NCBI GenBank assembly: GCA_002104945.1
Contig: MCFH01000005.1
Span: forward strand, 620,001 to 684,000
Source: Piromyces finnis
Lineage: Eukaryota; Neocallimastigomycota; Neocallimastigomycetes; Neocallimastigales; Neocallimastigaceae
Direction of reading: 5' to 3'
Length of the DNA stretch: 64,000 nucleotides
How positions within the stretch are numbered: the first letter of the stretch is position 1; each line of letters opens with the position of its first letter. Below, piece by piece: positions 11,741 to 24,390 of this stretch. The notes below the pieces were generated by a model. The model saw nothing but the letters and a program-made list of their open reading frames with translations, ran no database searches and was not told the DNA's origin. The position numbers and the translations under genes are program-made.

Positions 11741-14700
11741 GTTGGTTATTACAATAGACTATTATAATAAACCTTTTTTTATATACATATAATAAAAAAT
11801 TATATAATTAACATTAATACTTTAATTAGTACTAATTGAAATAACTATCACTTCATCAAATCTCTACTTACTTTTTATAAAGATAATATATAAAATATTT
11901 ATAATGTTTTTTTTAAAGATTTTAAAAAATCCAAGGTTTCTTTTTTAGAAAATTACTTCAGAAATTATAAATATCCTAAAATATGATGATAAATTAAAAA
12001 CAAAATAATACTATTTAGAATTACATAAATCTATCTTTAGACTATAAATTATATTTGAAAAAAAAAATGAAGACAAACCTTATTTAATAATAATATCAGA
12101 TAATAATGATATAAAAAAAAAGGAAATACAAATATAATCAAAATTATTTTATTCTTCCTTTTCAATGATAGTATATTTATACTTTAAAATCATAATTATT
12201 TTTTAATATGGAAAGATAAAAACATGCAAATAATCAAGCTTATATTAATACTGTATTTATATATGAATGGATATTTTTTATTTTTGTTTTTTTTTTTTTT
12301 TTTCTATTTTTTTTATTATTATTTTGTTTTGTTTTCTGTTTTTTAGTTTTTTTTTTTTTTAGGGTTATTTTTTTTTTTTTTTGCTTTTTAATTTTTAAAT
12401 AAAAGTAATAAACTACTTGAAATTTTTCTTTTGTACTATTTTAATTACTAAAACTATTGGAATATATATATATTTTTATTTCTATTCTTCTATTCTTTCT
12501 TTGTTTGGAGGGCCCTTAGTTCTTTAAATAATAAGAACTTAATATTTTCTTTTATCTATTGATTAATTTTTTTAAAAAAAAAAAAAATAAATAAATTGAA
12601 TGATAATAATTGAAAATTTTTATTATTATTGTTGTTGTTATTATTATTATTATTATTATTATTTTCTATATGGTACTTTCAAAAGTTCCTTATATATCTG
12701 CAAATATGTATTTATTGAATTGAATTTATATTTAATTTCTAATTTGATTTTAAATTATTTTTTATTGATTTTATATTTTTTTTTAGTTTGGAATTTGTTT
12801 TTTTATTTATTTATTTATTTTTATTATAGCTTTGTTTATATTCTGATAATTTACTCATTAATTCTTTTTTTCATTAATAAAGAAAAAATATTAGTATTAT
12901 ACTTTTAATTAAAAGAAAGCAAAAAATAAAATGTATTTATAAAAATACATTTTTAACAAAAAAATATTTAACTGAATAAAAAATAATTATATATTTAAGC
13001 AATAATCATATATTTAAACTAATATAAAACTATTATTACTCATTTATGATCATATATATTAAAAAAAAAATATATATATATAATAATAATAAAAAGGTAT
13101 TAAGATGGGAAGAAAATAGCAACAAAAAAAAAAGTCTTCTTTTTCCTAATACTTTTATTAACTAAAAAAAATTATTTTGAATTATTTTTTTTAGCAAAAT
13201 TTTATTATTAGTTAAAATTATATATAATATCAATATATAAATAAAGAATTATATCTACTGATATAAACTCTTTTTTCTATATAATTATATATATAATATG
13301 TAGGTAAAAAAGTAAGAAAAGAAAAATGAAAATAAAAAAAAATAAAAATAAAAATATTATTAAAAAATCACAATAAAAACAATAAGAATTATATTAAATA
13401 ATATATTTAAAATATATTAAAAATATACAATATCATTTAAATTTATATGTATAAGGATTTTTGTTATATTTTGAATATATTCCAATATATGAAACAGAAT
13501 ATAATAAATAAACATATTAAATGTAACTAACAAATGATTAAAAAGATTTTGTACAACATAAAAATTAAACTTTAAATAAGGAAATCAGTTTATTGTTAAA
13601 GTATATATTATTATATTATTATTATATATATAATATATATTAAAAAGTAAATATTTATAAGGTTTATATAATATTAAATTTACAATGTTTATTAAGGAAT
13701 AAAGTTGACAGAATAATATAAATTAATAAATATTGTTACTTTTTTGGTAAAAAAAACTGAAAAGTAGATAGAAATTTTACTAAAATAAAAATAATAAATG
13801 ATAGTTATTGTAGTAAGGAAAAGGTTTATAATAATAATAATAAATAAAGAAGTCAAAAAAAAAAGATTATTATTATTATGATATTTAAAATAATAAAAAT
13901 ACACGATCACAGTTTTATTATCCTTATTATATCAAAAAAAATTACTCCTCTACAATAAATAAATTAATAAATTTGTGATAACTAGTTTATAACATATTCT
14001 TGGTTGGATTGGTAATAAGTAGAAAAAAAAAAACTGAAACCATATTTATTCTTTTGTATATTCTATATTATTTTGGATATTTTTAGTACAAATAATAAAC
14101 AACAAAAACAACAACAAACAACACCAACAAAACAAAAATTGTTACAAATTTTAATTTGTCTTTAGTAAATTCATATATCCATAAAAAATCCTTTTTTTTA
14201 ATACTTGTGCAACATATTAACTTAGCTCCAATAAAAAGCCTTTAAAACTAAATTTATATTTAATTAAATTAGCCAATCATATCATCAATAAGCACATATT
14301 AAGAGAATTTTGTTATTTATATTAAAGATATTATAAATATTTATAAATTACATTATTACTATAATACATTGATTAATTGTATTATGAAATGTATTACAAG
14401 ATTTTAATTTACAACTTCCCCAATTTATCAATTTTTTAAGGATTAGATTGTTTGTTAAAGGTTAGAATTAAGGTTAGGATAGAAACATTAAAATAATTAA
14501 AAAAAAAAAAAGGGAAACCATAAATCAAAACAAAACATTTATAACTTTTAAGTATATACATATATGCATATATATATTGTTTTTATTTTATTTAGTATTT
14601 ATTGATTCATTTATTATATCTTGTTACAAAAGAATATATAATTAAAATATAATAATTAAAAAAAGTAAAAAAAAATAAATTACAAATATATTATAAAAAA

Positions 14701-15201
14701 ATATTATCATCTTTTAATAAAGTTGATTATTAAACTTTATATTTATTTCTTTACTTTGATAATTATTTATGTCAACTTTTTTTTTTTAATAAATTAAGAC
14801 GTTATTATTTATTATTTTTTCTGTTAACCTTATAAATCATATAATTATTATCAATTCCTTATTTATTGCACCCTTAATGAAAATATCTTAAAACACTTTT
14901 AATTTTATAAACTAAAATAAGAAATATAAATATATACTTAATATATACTTAATAAAAATAAATAAATATAATAAATATATTATATGTTTTTTTTTTATTA
15001 ATAAAAATTATTATTTTTTAAAATTTACTATATTATAATTGTAATTGTTTAAGAAACATAAATTTATTATTGTATATATTTTTCTTTTTTTTTTTTTTAT
15101 TTTTTTTTTCTTTTTCAATATTATTTATATAATTGTATTTTTATTATAATTTTTTTTATTAATTATAAATAAATAAATAATTGTTAAAAATATTCAATAT
15201 T
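11741..15201. other. 3.5-kb intergenic region without a supported gene
   Basis: Very A/T-rich, with T tracts (12285-12380), an (ATT)n run near 12640-12665 and (TA)n blocks. Open frames here are short and built from homopolymer codons. It should contain the cyclin promoter on the left and the RPB7 3' UTR on the right. I see no RNA gene. Confidence 0.55.
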
Positions 15202-17275
15202 CTATATACAACCAAGGTAATCTTCTTTAATAGTACCAATAGCAAACTATTAAATTAATGATTTTATATATATACATAAAGCAATGATAAAGATAATAAT
15301 AATTAGAATTATTTAAAAGTTTTGTATATAAAATAAATACAAATTTAATTAAGATAATTATTTAATTAATAGTAAAGTAATATTTTAAGCTTACAATTTC
15401 TGTTGCATCAACTCTAGTACCAACAATCTTTAATCTGACATTTACATTATTAGCAATTCTTTGTTGCTATATTTTTTTGTTATATTTTTGGATTTTATAA
15501 TATAATATGTATCAAATAAAATTATTATTAATAAAATGCATTCCTCATTATTGCAATTATTAAAAATTCTGAATTTTCTTTTTATCTTTTTTTTTTATTT
15601 TAATAGTTCTATAATATTATAATATACTTACATTTTCAGCACCAACTGATATATAAGATGGTGGGTTTGAATTTGGATCAAATTTCATATCTTCTGGAAT
15701 TAACTGAAGTTTAACGAAATAATAAAAGCATTTAATATATATATATATAAATTAATATTAAATATACATACAAATGTATAATACTAAATACTTAAATAGT
15801 GTAATTACTACTTACATGATTAGATACGAAAACTGTAACAGGTCCAACTTCAACAAAGAAACCCATCTAATAATAAAATAATAAATTTATATATTATTAT
15901 ATATTACGTATTTAAAGTTAATATATTTAATATACTATTATTAAAAGATATTTTAAAAAAATATTTGAATATGATAATTGAATATTTTTATTTATTTTAT
16001 ATATGCCATTTATTTTCTAGTTACTAATTATTTCTTTTTGTATGTAATTAAAGTATTCTATAAGCCTATAGAATATACTTATTATAAAAGTGTATTAAAA
16101 GAGACAGGTTTTATATACTAAATTTTTGTAATTTTATTATATTTTATCAATACTTTTCTGTAAACTATTTTAGTATTTAAAATTGTTATATATATATATA
16201 TATATTTTTTTTTTTCTGTTGAAATTTTCTTTAATTACATTTTGTTGAATATTTTATTATCATAATGATTTACTTCAATTTCGTCCACAATATATAAACA
16301 TCTTTATTATTGCTTATCCATTTCCATTTTAATTTCATAATTGTTAAATTTTAATCCAGAAATTTCTTTTACATTTAATATATAATCCATCTACATTTTA
16401 ACTTTATCTATTTTATATATTTTTTAATCATTAATTATAATGTAATAAAGGCTATAATATTAGAAATTAACCTTATTAACAGAAGTAACAATTCCATCAA
16501 CAACTTCGTTCTTGAATGGTTTAAATACAATTGCTTTATATTCGATTTTGAATTCTGCAAAACCGCTTGTTGGATGTAACATTCCTCTTGAAATAGATGT
16601 TATTTCAATTACTGAAATAATAAAACCAAATCTACCTGAGCAAGTACCTTCAACTTCGTCATGTAATCGTCTAATTAAACATGCTTGAATATTTGGACCA
16701 AAATATTGTGGATGAAGTAAAATTGTATGTGTTAAATTTTTCTATTTTTTTTTTTTTTATTTTAAATAATTAAAATGTATAAATATTTATAAATCAGATG
16801 AGAAAAAAATGCATTTTTTTTTTTTTTAAATAAATAATACAATTAAATTTATATTTAATGTTCATTTTTTAATTATTGAACCATGTTGAAGAAATTATTT
16901 ATTGCAAATTTATTTCATTTATGTAAAGATATTTCATTCAAAATTATTTGATATAAAAAGTAATTTTTTCAAGAATAAGTTTATTTTTATAATGTTATAG
17001 TTATTATTATAAATGAATTGATGTATTAAATAATATGTATTTAATGGATAATTAATTGAGATTAATTGATTGCATAGAATAATTAAAAAAAATCCAGAAT
17101 TTTGTTAATATTTATGTCATATTATTAGAATAATAAAATAATTACAAGGTTAGTAATACATTTAACAATTTTTAAAAAATGTATTTATATTATAATTAAA
17201 TAAATATATATTTTATAGTAATGAGGTACTTCAACAAAAACTTTTATAATTACTAATATTTACCAAGAAAAACAT
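15202..17275 (-). CDS. RPB7: RNA polymerase II subunit Rpb7, six exons
   Basis: Rpb7 forms the stalk of RNA polymerase II with Rpb4. Six exons join in frame: 17264-17275 (only M-F-F-L), 16472-16741, 15816-15866, 15632-15703, 15395-15466 and 15202-15246, totalling 522 nt or 173 aa, the normal family length. The start MFFL followed by KNLTHTILLHPQYFGPN matches the fungal N-terminus. Further family blocks are EVEGTCSGRFGFII, IEYKAIVFKPFKNEVVDG (tip domain to linker), the OB-fold part MGFFVEVGPVTVFVSNH, FDPNSNPPSY, VRLKIVGTRVDATEI and the C-terminal FAIGTIKEDYLGCI. Donors are mostly GTAAG or GTAAA; the intron after exon 2 uses GTTAAT. Intron 1 is about 520 nt, much longer than the others. Confidence 0.95.
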
Positions 17276-17472
17276 TTTTATTTATAATTTATAATTTAAA
17301 TATAATTAAACAATTTAAATAGGTACAATTTATAAACAATTTTATAATGAATTTTTTATAATAATAATGGTACTACTATTATTACTATGAATATTGGTAT
17401 TATTATTATAATGCCCTTTCTTAAATTATTAAATGTGTGTTTTTTTTTTATTATTATTTATTTAAATAAAAA

Positions 17473-17512
<40 letters not shown>

Positions 17513-19428
17513 TACATTAATTGTTTTATTTTTTATTATTATTTTTTTTTGATTAATTTATATTTAAATGGATAATAACTTTTTTAAACATTATTCCCAT
17601 GATGACCACATGCTATGACATTATTAAATGTACCATTTACATAAACTAATTCTTTTTATTATAATATCCCATATTTTTATAAAAATAAAAGTGTGATGTG
17701 ATGGCACATAAATGTTTATCTGTATTAAAATAGTAAAAATAAAAACTTTATATAAAAATCATGAATACATTTTTCATTGTTAAATAGTATTATAATAACT
17801 AATATGTTTTTATATAATATTTTATAAAATAGATAAAAAAAAAAAATACTAATTAATGTCAAAAGGATATTGATTAAACAAATTAATTAAAATAATTTTT
17901 CAATCGATTTTTTTTATCAAGTCTTTAAATAAAATGTTTCCTTTTTTAAAATTTTTTTATAATTAATCTTAAAATAGTAGTTTAACTAATTATTTTAATA
18001 AACTTATATATAATTAATAGTGTTTAACTTTTTTTTTTTCTTCATTCATTCATTTATTTTTTCAAGTTATAATAAACAATATAAATAATTAATAACATTT
18101 AATTTTATAATCACTTTAAATATTAATAATTCAACAATAATTTATTTTCCTTATTCATTTTATAATACTAAATAAATTTAGTATTATATTATTATTCTTT
18201 TATTTTATGTGTTAAAGCTATTTGAAATTAACTATATTAAAAGCATTCATCTTTTCTTTGTATTTCTTATTATTAACATCACCAAAATTCACCATAACCA
18301 TAATCAAAACTATAATCAAAACTTCTTTATATCATAAAAAAAAGGTCGATACTAACTTTTTTTTTAAAAGGAGTTTCATGTGCATTTAATTTAAATCAAA
18401 TTTATTTTTAATATTTCTATTAGTATTTTATATTAATTAAAGTTTGTGAATTTTAATATAATCAAGCAATAAAATAGTTGAACTAAATTAAAAAGTAAAT
18501 TATTTTTCTATTGTTGTAAATCTAATCCTTTGAAAAATTTAATTTAAAGATAAAAATAAGCAATTTATTATTTATTAGAAATCTACTATTTTTATAATAG
18601 TATCTATTTGCTAATGATTTATTTTAATTTTAATTATAAATAATATTATTAATTATTTTAATTCTTTTATATTAATTATAATTTATTTTATTAATCATTA
18701 TTTATTTTTGTTTATCATTATTTCCTATTATCATTTATTATTATTATTATATATTATTATTATTATCCTATTTCATATTCTTTTTTAATATAATTTATTC
18801 ATTTTTTATTAATCATCTAATATAATTTGCAATTTATACGATATTTATGGAAAAAAGTTTATTTCATTTTCTTTTTAAATTTGTGTAATCTTGCTTTATT
18901 ATTATTATTCATCAAGATTTACAAAATTATTAAAATGTTCCATGATTTATTTTCTACCATAATTAATATTTATATTTAAAATATGGTAAAAGGATTGGAA
19001 TTTAATGAATTTTATCCTCTTCTTCTTATTATTATTCCTTATATTATAGATTAAACTAAAAAAAAAAAAAAAAAAAAAAACAATTTTTAATTGTTGATCT
19101 TATATAACTTTTTAATATATTATATTAAATTATTTTAATTATTTATATTATAAAATGTGGAAATGACTTTTTATATACAATTTTAGAGAATAGGAATAAT
19201 AATAAATTAATAATATAAATAAATTAATATAAATATTAAATAATTAAATATATATTTATATGGGGATAAATAAAAAAATATATAAAAAGGAAAAAAAAAG
19301 TTCTTTTTATTTTTTAATTCATTATTAAAGTAAAATAAAAAAAGTAACAAAATAAAAATAAATAATAATAAAAATAAATAATAAATTAATAAAATAAAAA
19401 AAAATTAATAATCAAAACAGTAATAAAA
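17276..19428. other. Intergenic region between divergent RPB7 and the secreted-protein gene
   Basis: A/T-rich with an A run followed by (AT)n near 17469-17515 and an A22 tract near 19059-19080. A TATA-like tatataaaaagg lies near 19279-19290, about 140 bases before the ATG of the small secreted protein, and is a plausible core promoter element. No gene is supported. Confidence 0.5.
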
Positions 19429-19734
19429 ATGAAGTCTTCAATTCTTGCTATTTTATGTTTATCTTTTGTTGGTATGGTTTATTCTAATGATGTCTTTGAA
19501 CCAACTGAAATTTTTGAAATAATTGAACCAACTGGCACTAGCATGGAAGGTGCAGAACCAACTGAAAGTGCTCTTGATAATTATTTTTCTTGTGAAATTG
19601 ATGATTGGGAATGTAAGGCTGAAATGGCTAAAAAATGTTTCGATGATGCTAGTCAATGTGACTTTGATGCAGAAGTTATTCCACAAGAATGTATTAACAT
19701 TTTAACTGCTTGTGAAAGAATATGGAATTATTAA
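19429..19734 (+). CDS. Small secreted six-cysteine protein
   Basis: A 101-aa protein with a clear signal peptide: basic start (MKSS), hydrophobic core ILAILCLSFVGMV and likely cleavage after YS near residue 19. The mature part is acidic. It has three EPT motifs at residues 24, 33 and 43, then a cysteine block with Cys at 55, 62, 70, 77, 88 and 95. The spacing C-x6-C-x7-C-x6-C-x10-C-x6-C contains three C-x6-C pairs, which suggests three disulfides or a helical hairpin fold. I do not recognise the family. Codon use is more ordered than the surrounding DNA, the frame is open from a good ATG context (aaaaATG), and a TATA-like box lies upstream, so it is probably a real expressed gene. A cell-surface or secreted role is inference. 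Confidence 0.75.
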   Translation: MKSSILAILCLSFVGMVYSNDVFEPTEIFEIIEPTGTSMEGAEPTESALDNYFSCEIDDWECKAEMAKKCFDDASQCDFDAEVIPQECINILTACERIWNY

Positions 19735-20732
19735 AAATAATCTTAACAAGTTATAGAATTAATAGATAACTAAAAAAGTTTTACTTAAATATATAAAAAT
19801 ATTTTTTTAAAACTTTTTTATTTTATCATAAAGACGTTGTCTAAAAAAATTAAAGAAAATATGAATTAATAGATTTTTATAGTTTATAAGATATTTCTTA
19901 AAACTAATATTTATTCATTACATAGATAGACAAAGTCAAAACTCTATAGAGATGATTGTATATAGATGTATTTATAATCGTTATATACAATTAAAAAAAA
20001 AATCAACAAAGTAGAATTTATATTATTCATAATATACATATATAAATTTTATTTTATTGAAATTTATTATTAAAAAATAATACTTATACGTATTGTAAAT
20101 AATTAAAATAATAATAAAAAAAAAAGAATGATGTAAGATGATTAATAAAATATTAAAAGTAAAATAAAAAATAAAAATTGTAATGTTATGCATTATTACT
20201 TGTTATAAAAATAAATTTCATTATGAAATTAAAAAATTTAATGAAAATAATTTTTAAATTTTTGTGTTCAGAATTTTATTTTATTTTATTTTTTTTTTTT
20301 TTTTTGTTTTTTTTTGTTTAAAATATATAATGAAAGATAGTATTTAAACTTAAAATTTTATTGTTTATAAAATAAATTTATAATTACGGTGAAAAAAAAA
20401 AAAGAGTTTTGTAGATTACTAAGAATAAACCTATTTTAATTATGTATTTACAAACGTTCTTTTACTCAATGCTTTTTTTTTTTTTTTTTTTTGCTATTTA
20501 TAATTTTTTTCATCAAAAAGGAATTTATATATATATATATATATAGAGAATAATAAAAGTGTTTTTTTTTTATATATAATATATAATGTCAATTTCATTA
20601 AAAAAAAAAAAATGGATTCAAAATATATTTTATTTTTGGAAAAAAATATGGTGATTAAGAAATTATTCTAAAAGGGTTAATAAATTAATAATAGTTGTAA
20701 TAGAATCCTAACTTTTAATACTACTAATAATA

Positions 20733-20763
<31 letters not shown>

Positions 20764-21335
20764 GGGTTAATACGTGGGTGAATAAATACTACAATTTGAA
20801 TTGTATGCATGGATGTGTGGGAAATTTATATCCAGACTTAAATAAAATAGTAAAGTAACAATATCAGATTGGCAAGTGGGATGTAAACTAAATTCTCTTA
20901 TAACCTAGGAATTATTAATAAATAAATATATATATATATATATTTTTTTGATAAAGACTATCATTTAAATTAAAGTATATGATTTTTTTTTTTTTTTTTT
21001 TTTTACTATAAAGCTCTCTTAAATTAGAAATTAAATTTGTTTAGGTCTTTTTTTTTTTTTGCTGGAAAATTATATCTATTTTCAATAAATAATAAAATTA
21101 AAAAATTTAAAAATTAAAAATTTAAAATAACTTAGGTCGTTCTTTTTAGGTGAAATAATTTGTACTCTTGTAAAATACTCATCCCTATAAATATAAATTC
21201 TTTTTATTTGTATTTTTTACAGATATTCAAATGTGTCTTTTTTTTTTTTAACAGCATCATATATTTTTAATTTAATTAAAATTATAATACCTGTAATAAT
21301 AAGAAATTAAAAATAAAAAAAATATATTTAAATAA
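19735..21335. other. Intergenic region without a supported gene
   Basis: A/T-rich DNA with many homopolymer tracts and an (AT)n run near 20527-20545. Nothing recognisable beyond the 3' flank of the small secreted-protein gene. Confidence 0.5.
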
Positions 21336-21445
21336 GGTAAAAATGCCACTATTATACTAAATTATAATAATTGTATTTGACTTCCAATGGGACACCAAGT
21401 AAAAAATCAAAGTTTTATCATAAGCTGTCTTACTGTTTCTTCATC
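21336..21445 (-). mobile_element. 5'-truncated 3' end of a LINE (same family as the copy at 49-50.6 kb)
   Basis: Read on the minus strand, this segment aligns with the 3' end of the LINE near 50505-50632. Shared blocks are tgaagaaacag, ttatgataaaa.tttgat, ttggaagtcaaatacaatta and tttagtataatagtggc. Only the 3' untranslated end is present, as expected for a 5'-truncated retrotransposed copy. No coding capacity remains. Confidence 0.7.
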
Positions 21446-22069
21446 ATTGATGCAAATTATTTAATCTTTTTTTTTTTTAACGGAATCAAATAACTATTAA
21501 TTTTTTAAACCTGCCTTGTTACCTATTATACTTTAGATAAAAGAAAATATATTCTATTTATTTTCAAACAATCCTTTTCAAAACACTAAAAAATACTCAT
21601 TTTTTCTAACCAAATATAAAAAATAATACACTTTTCAATAAATATATAAAAAAACTTACTATATCTAATTAAAAATCTTTTATTTCCTCTTATATATTAA
21701 AATGACCTTTTGTCCCGTTTTTTTATATTTGAACAATAAAATTCATATATATTAAACTCCTCATCCGACTTCTTTATCTCTTGTAATTTTATATTATTTC
21801 CGCATTTATTTAAAATTAACTGATTAAAAATTTAAAAAAAATTGTTTCCTATCATACAAAAAATTGCTGTTTATTAACTTAGTAACTGATTCAATAGTTC
21901 TACACACAAAAAATTTTGAATAACTTTTTCGAATTTATTAATAGAAAAAAGATCTTTTTTATATATTTTTTATTAGAGATTTTTATGAAAACAATATTCA
22001 CAACTTTAAGACATTTAATGACCGAAAATGGCAGCCTATTATTATATATAATAACATTTATGTTAATAT

Positions 22070-22884
22070 TTATACTTCTACTACATATTCTTTAACGTTA
22101 ATTTTATTTACCTTCTTTTCAGCTTGTCTTTGGAGTCTTCTTTCTCTGGCGGCCTTGTTTCTTTGGCGGTGAGCTTCGGCTTGTTCGAAGAGAAGCTTGG
22201 CTCTGGCCTTTTCAGCCTTAGCGACGTGGATGTATTCCATTAAGACACGCTTGTTCTTGAAAACGTTACCCTTAGACTTGTTGTATAAGACATGGTATAA
22301 GTGCTTGTCAATCTTACCAGATTCACGGTATTTTCTTAATAAGTTTCTGAGGACACGTTGTCTTCTCATCCACATAACGTGTTCTGGCATACGAGCATCA
22401 GCAGTACCCTTACGCTTACCGTAACCAGTGTGTCTACCAAGACGCTTGGATTCGTGCTTTTGTCTAACTCTGAAACGAGAGTGGGAAGTAGCTGGCTTCT
22501 TAACAATGAAACCATCCTTGAATAACTTACGGATGTTTTGACCTTTTTTAAACAAATATATAATCTTTACTTAATTATTTGTCTTTCTATTTTAAAATTT
22601 ATTATATTAAAATTTACTTACGGGAGTTAGCGGTGGAAATTTCAGTAACTTCATTTGGATCTAACCAGACCTTTCTCTTACCGCACTTAAGGACGGCGGC
22701 TGCCAATCTCTTTTGAGTTCTGAGGTTGACCCTTTATAAATATGATATATATTTAAATACATTAATAATCATTTTATTATAAAAATTTTTACATCAACAT
22801 TAATTTAAATAAAAAAACTACTATTCATTCATCATTTTTAAAATAAAAAAATTCATAATTAAAAAATTTAAAAAACATTTACAT
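22070..22884 (-). CDS. RPL19: 60S ribosomal protein L19 (eL19), three exons
   Basis: eL19 is a core protein of the large ribosomal subunit. The exons are 22883-22884 (only the A and T of the start codon), 22622-22731 and 22070-22542, totalling 585 nt or 194 aa, the usual length. The product begins [20 protein letters not shown], then [37 protein letters not shown] and [20 protein letters not shown], and ends in a basic helical tail. The first intron divides ATG as AT|G, and the second divides an Arg codon as C|GT. The exons are visibly richer in G and C than all neighbours (AAG, CGT/CGA, GCC), as expected for a highly expressed ribosomal protein gene. The intron inside the start codon matches my recollection of yeast RPL19 genes. 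Confidence 0.97.
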
Positions 22885-24390
22885 TGTTAACGAACTACAA
22901 ATGGAAAAAAAGAGAGAGTAAAATTGTATGCTTTGACGATTCTTTTGTTATAGAATTTAGATTAATTATTAATCAATTAAAATTTTTAACTCTAATAGCC
23001 AATCAAATACACATATACAAAAGCCACTTAAATGTATATATATTTTTATGTATACATATTATTTAAAATTTTTGATATTGTACAAATATAATACTTTTTG
23101 TATTTAATTAAATTAAACTGAATGTATAGGGTTATATGGATTATTTTAATCAAAATGATTTATATAGTAATATAATAATATAATATATATTTTTTATTTT
23201 CAATCTTAATTAGGTATTTAAGAAGCTTCAATACTCGTATAAATGTATTACTAAAATAAATTTATTAATTATTATTTTAGTAAAGCATTTTTCTACTTAT
23301 TCATTTAAAAAAAATCTACTTAAACTTTAAAAAGCTTAATTTTGATGTTAACTTTTTTCTTTTATAAAATTTATAAAGTTCTTACTTTTTATTTTTCCTT
23401 TTTTATTTATTATTAAGAATATTGAAATTTAAAAAAAAAAAAATAAAGAGACCTTTACTATTTATTATTTAATCATAACAAGATTTTAGAATAAAATAAA
23501 TATATATATATATAAAGTGTGTGATATGTATAAGTTACTTCTTAAAATTTGTGTGTTTTTTTTTTTTACAATTATATATGTATATAAACTTCCTAACCTA
23601 ATCTAATGTTTTAAAGCTTATTTTAAGGAAGACATTATCTTTTTTTCTGTAACTGATAAACTTTTCAATTATTCTTTACCTTTGTAAATAATAAACAACA
23701 TTCCTAATTTCTTTGTTAAAAAGCAGTTTATTATAATAATAATAATAATAATAATAAAAATTATGCATTTTTAATTTATTTTATTTTTTTAAAATATGCA
23801 AAAAATTAAAGTTTAATATTTTAGTGATGTTCTAATAATTATTTTTTTATAAATTAATAAAATTAAATTATAAAGTTTAAAAAATAAAAAAGGAAATACT
23901 TTTTTTTTTTAAATAATAGAAATTAATTTAGAAATAAAAGTAAAAAATAAAAAGAAAAAAGAAAAAAAGACATTTAATAATATAAATTATAATGAATATT
24001 ATAATAATATATTAATAATAATATATTACATTTTATATTTAAATACAAAATTTTAATAAAACAAACGAAACATTAATTATCCATCATTTAACATAAATTA
24101 TATTATAAATTAATAAAATACATTTTAAATAAGGAAATAAAAAACAATAAAAACAACATATACAACAAATATAAATAATATATCTAATTAAAAAAAAAAA
24201 AAAGATAAATGAAATAAAGAAAAAATAAAATTGTAAAATTTAAAAGGAATTATATATTAAAAATTTGAAATTTATTAATATTTAAACCAGGAATACAAAT
24301 CACACAATATACATATAAAATATTAATATTTTTAAATATATATTTTAAAACTGTATACAACAAATATACTAGATAATTTAGACTATCAAT
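22885..24390. other. Intergenic region between divergent RPL19 and the OS-9-like gene
   Basis: A/T-rich, no supported gene. It must hold the promoters of both divergent genes. Homopolymer A/T tracts dominate, with an (AAT)n run near 23733-23756. Confidence 0.5.
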
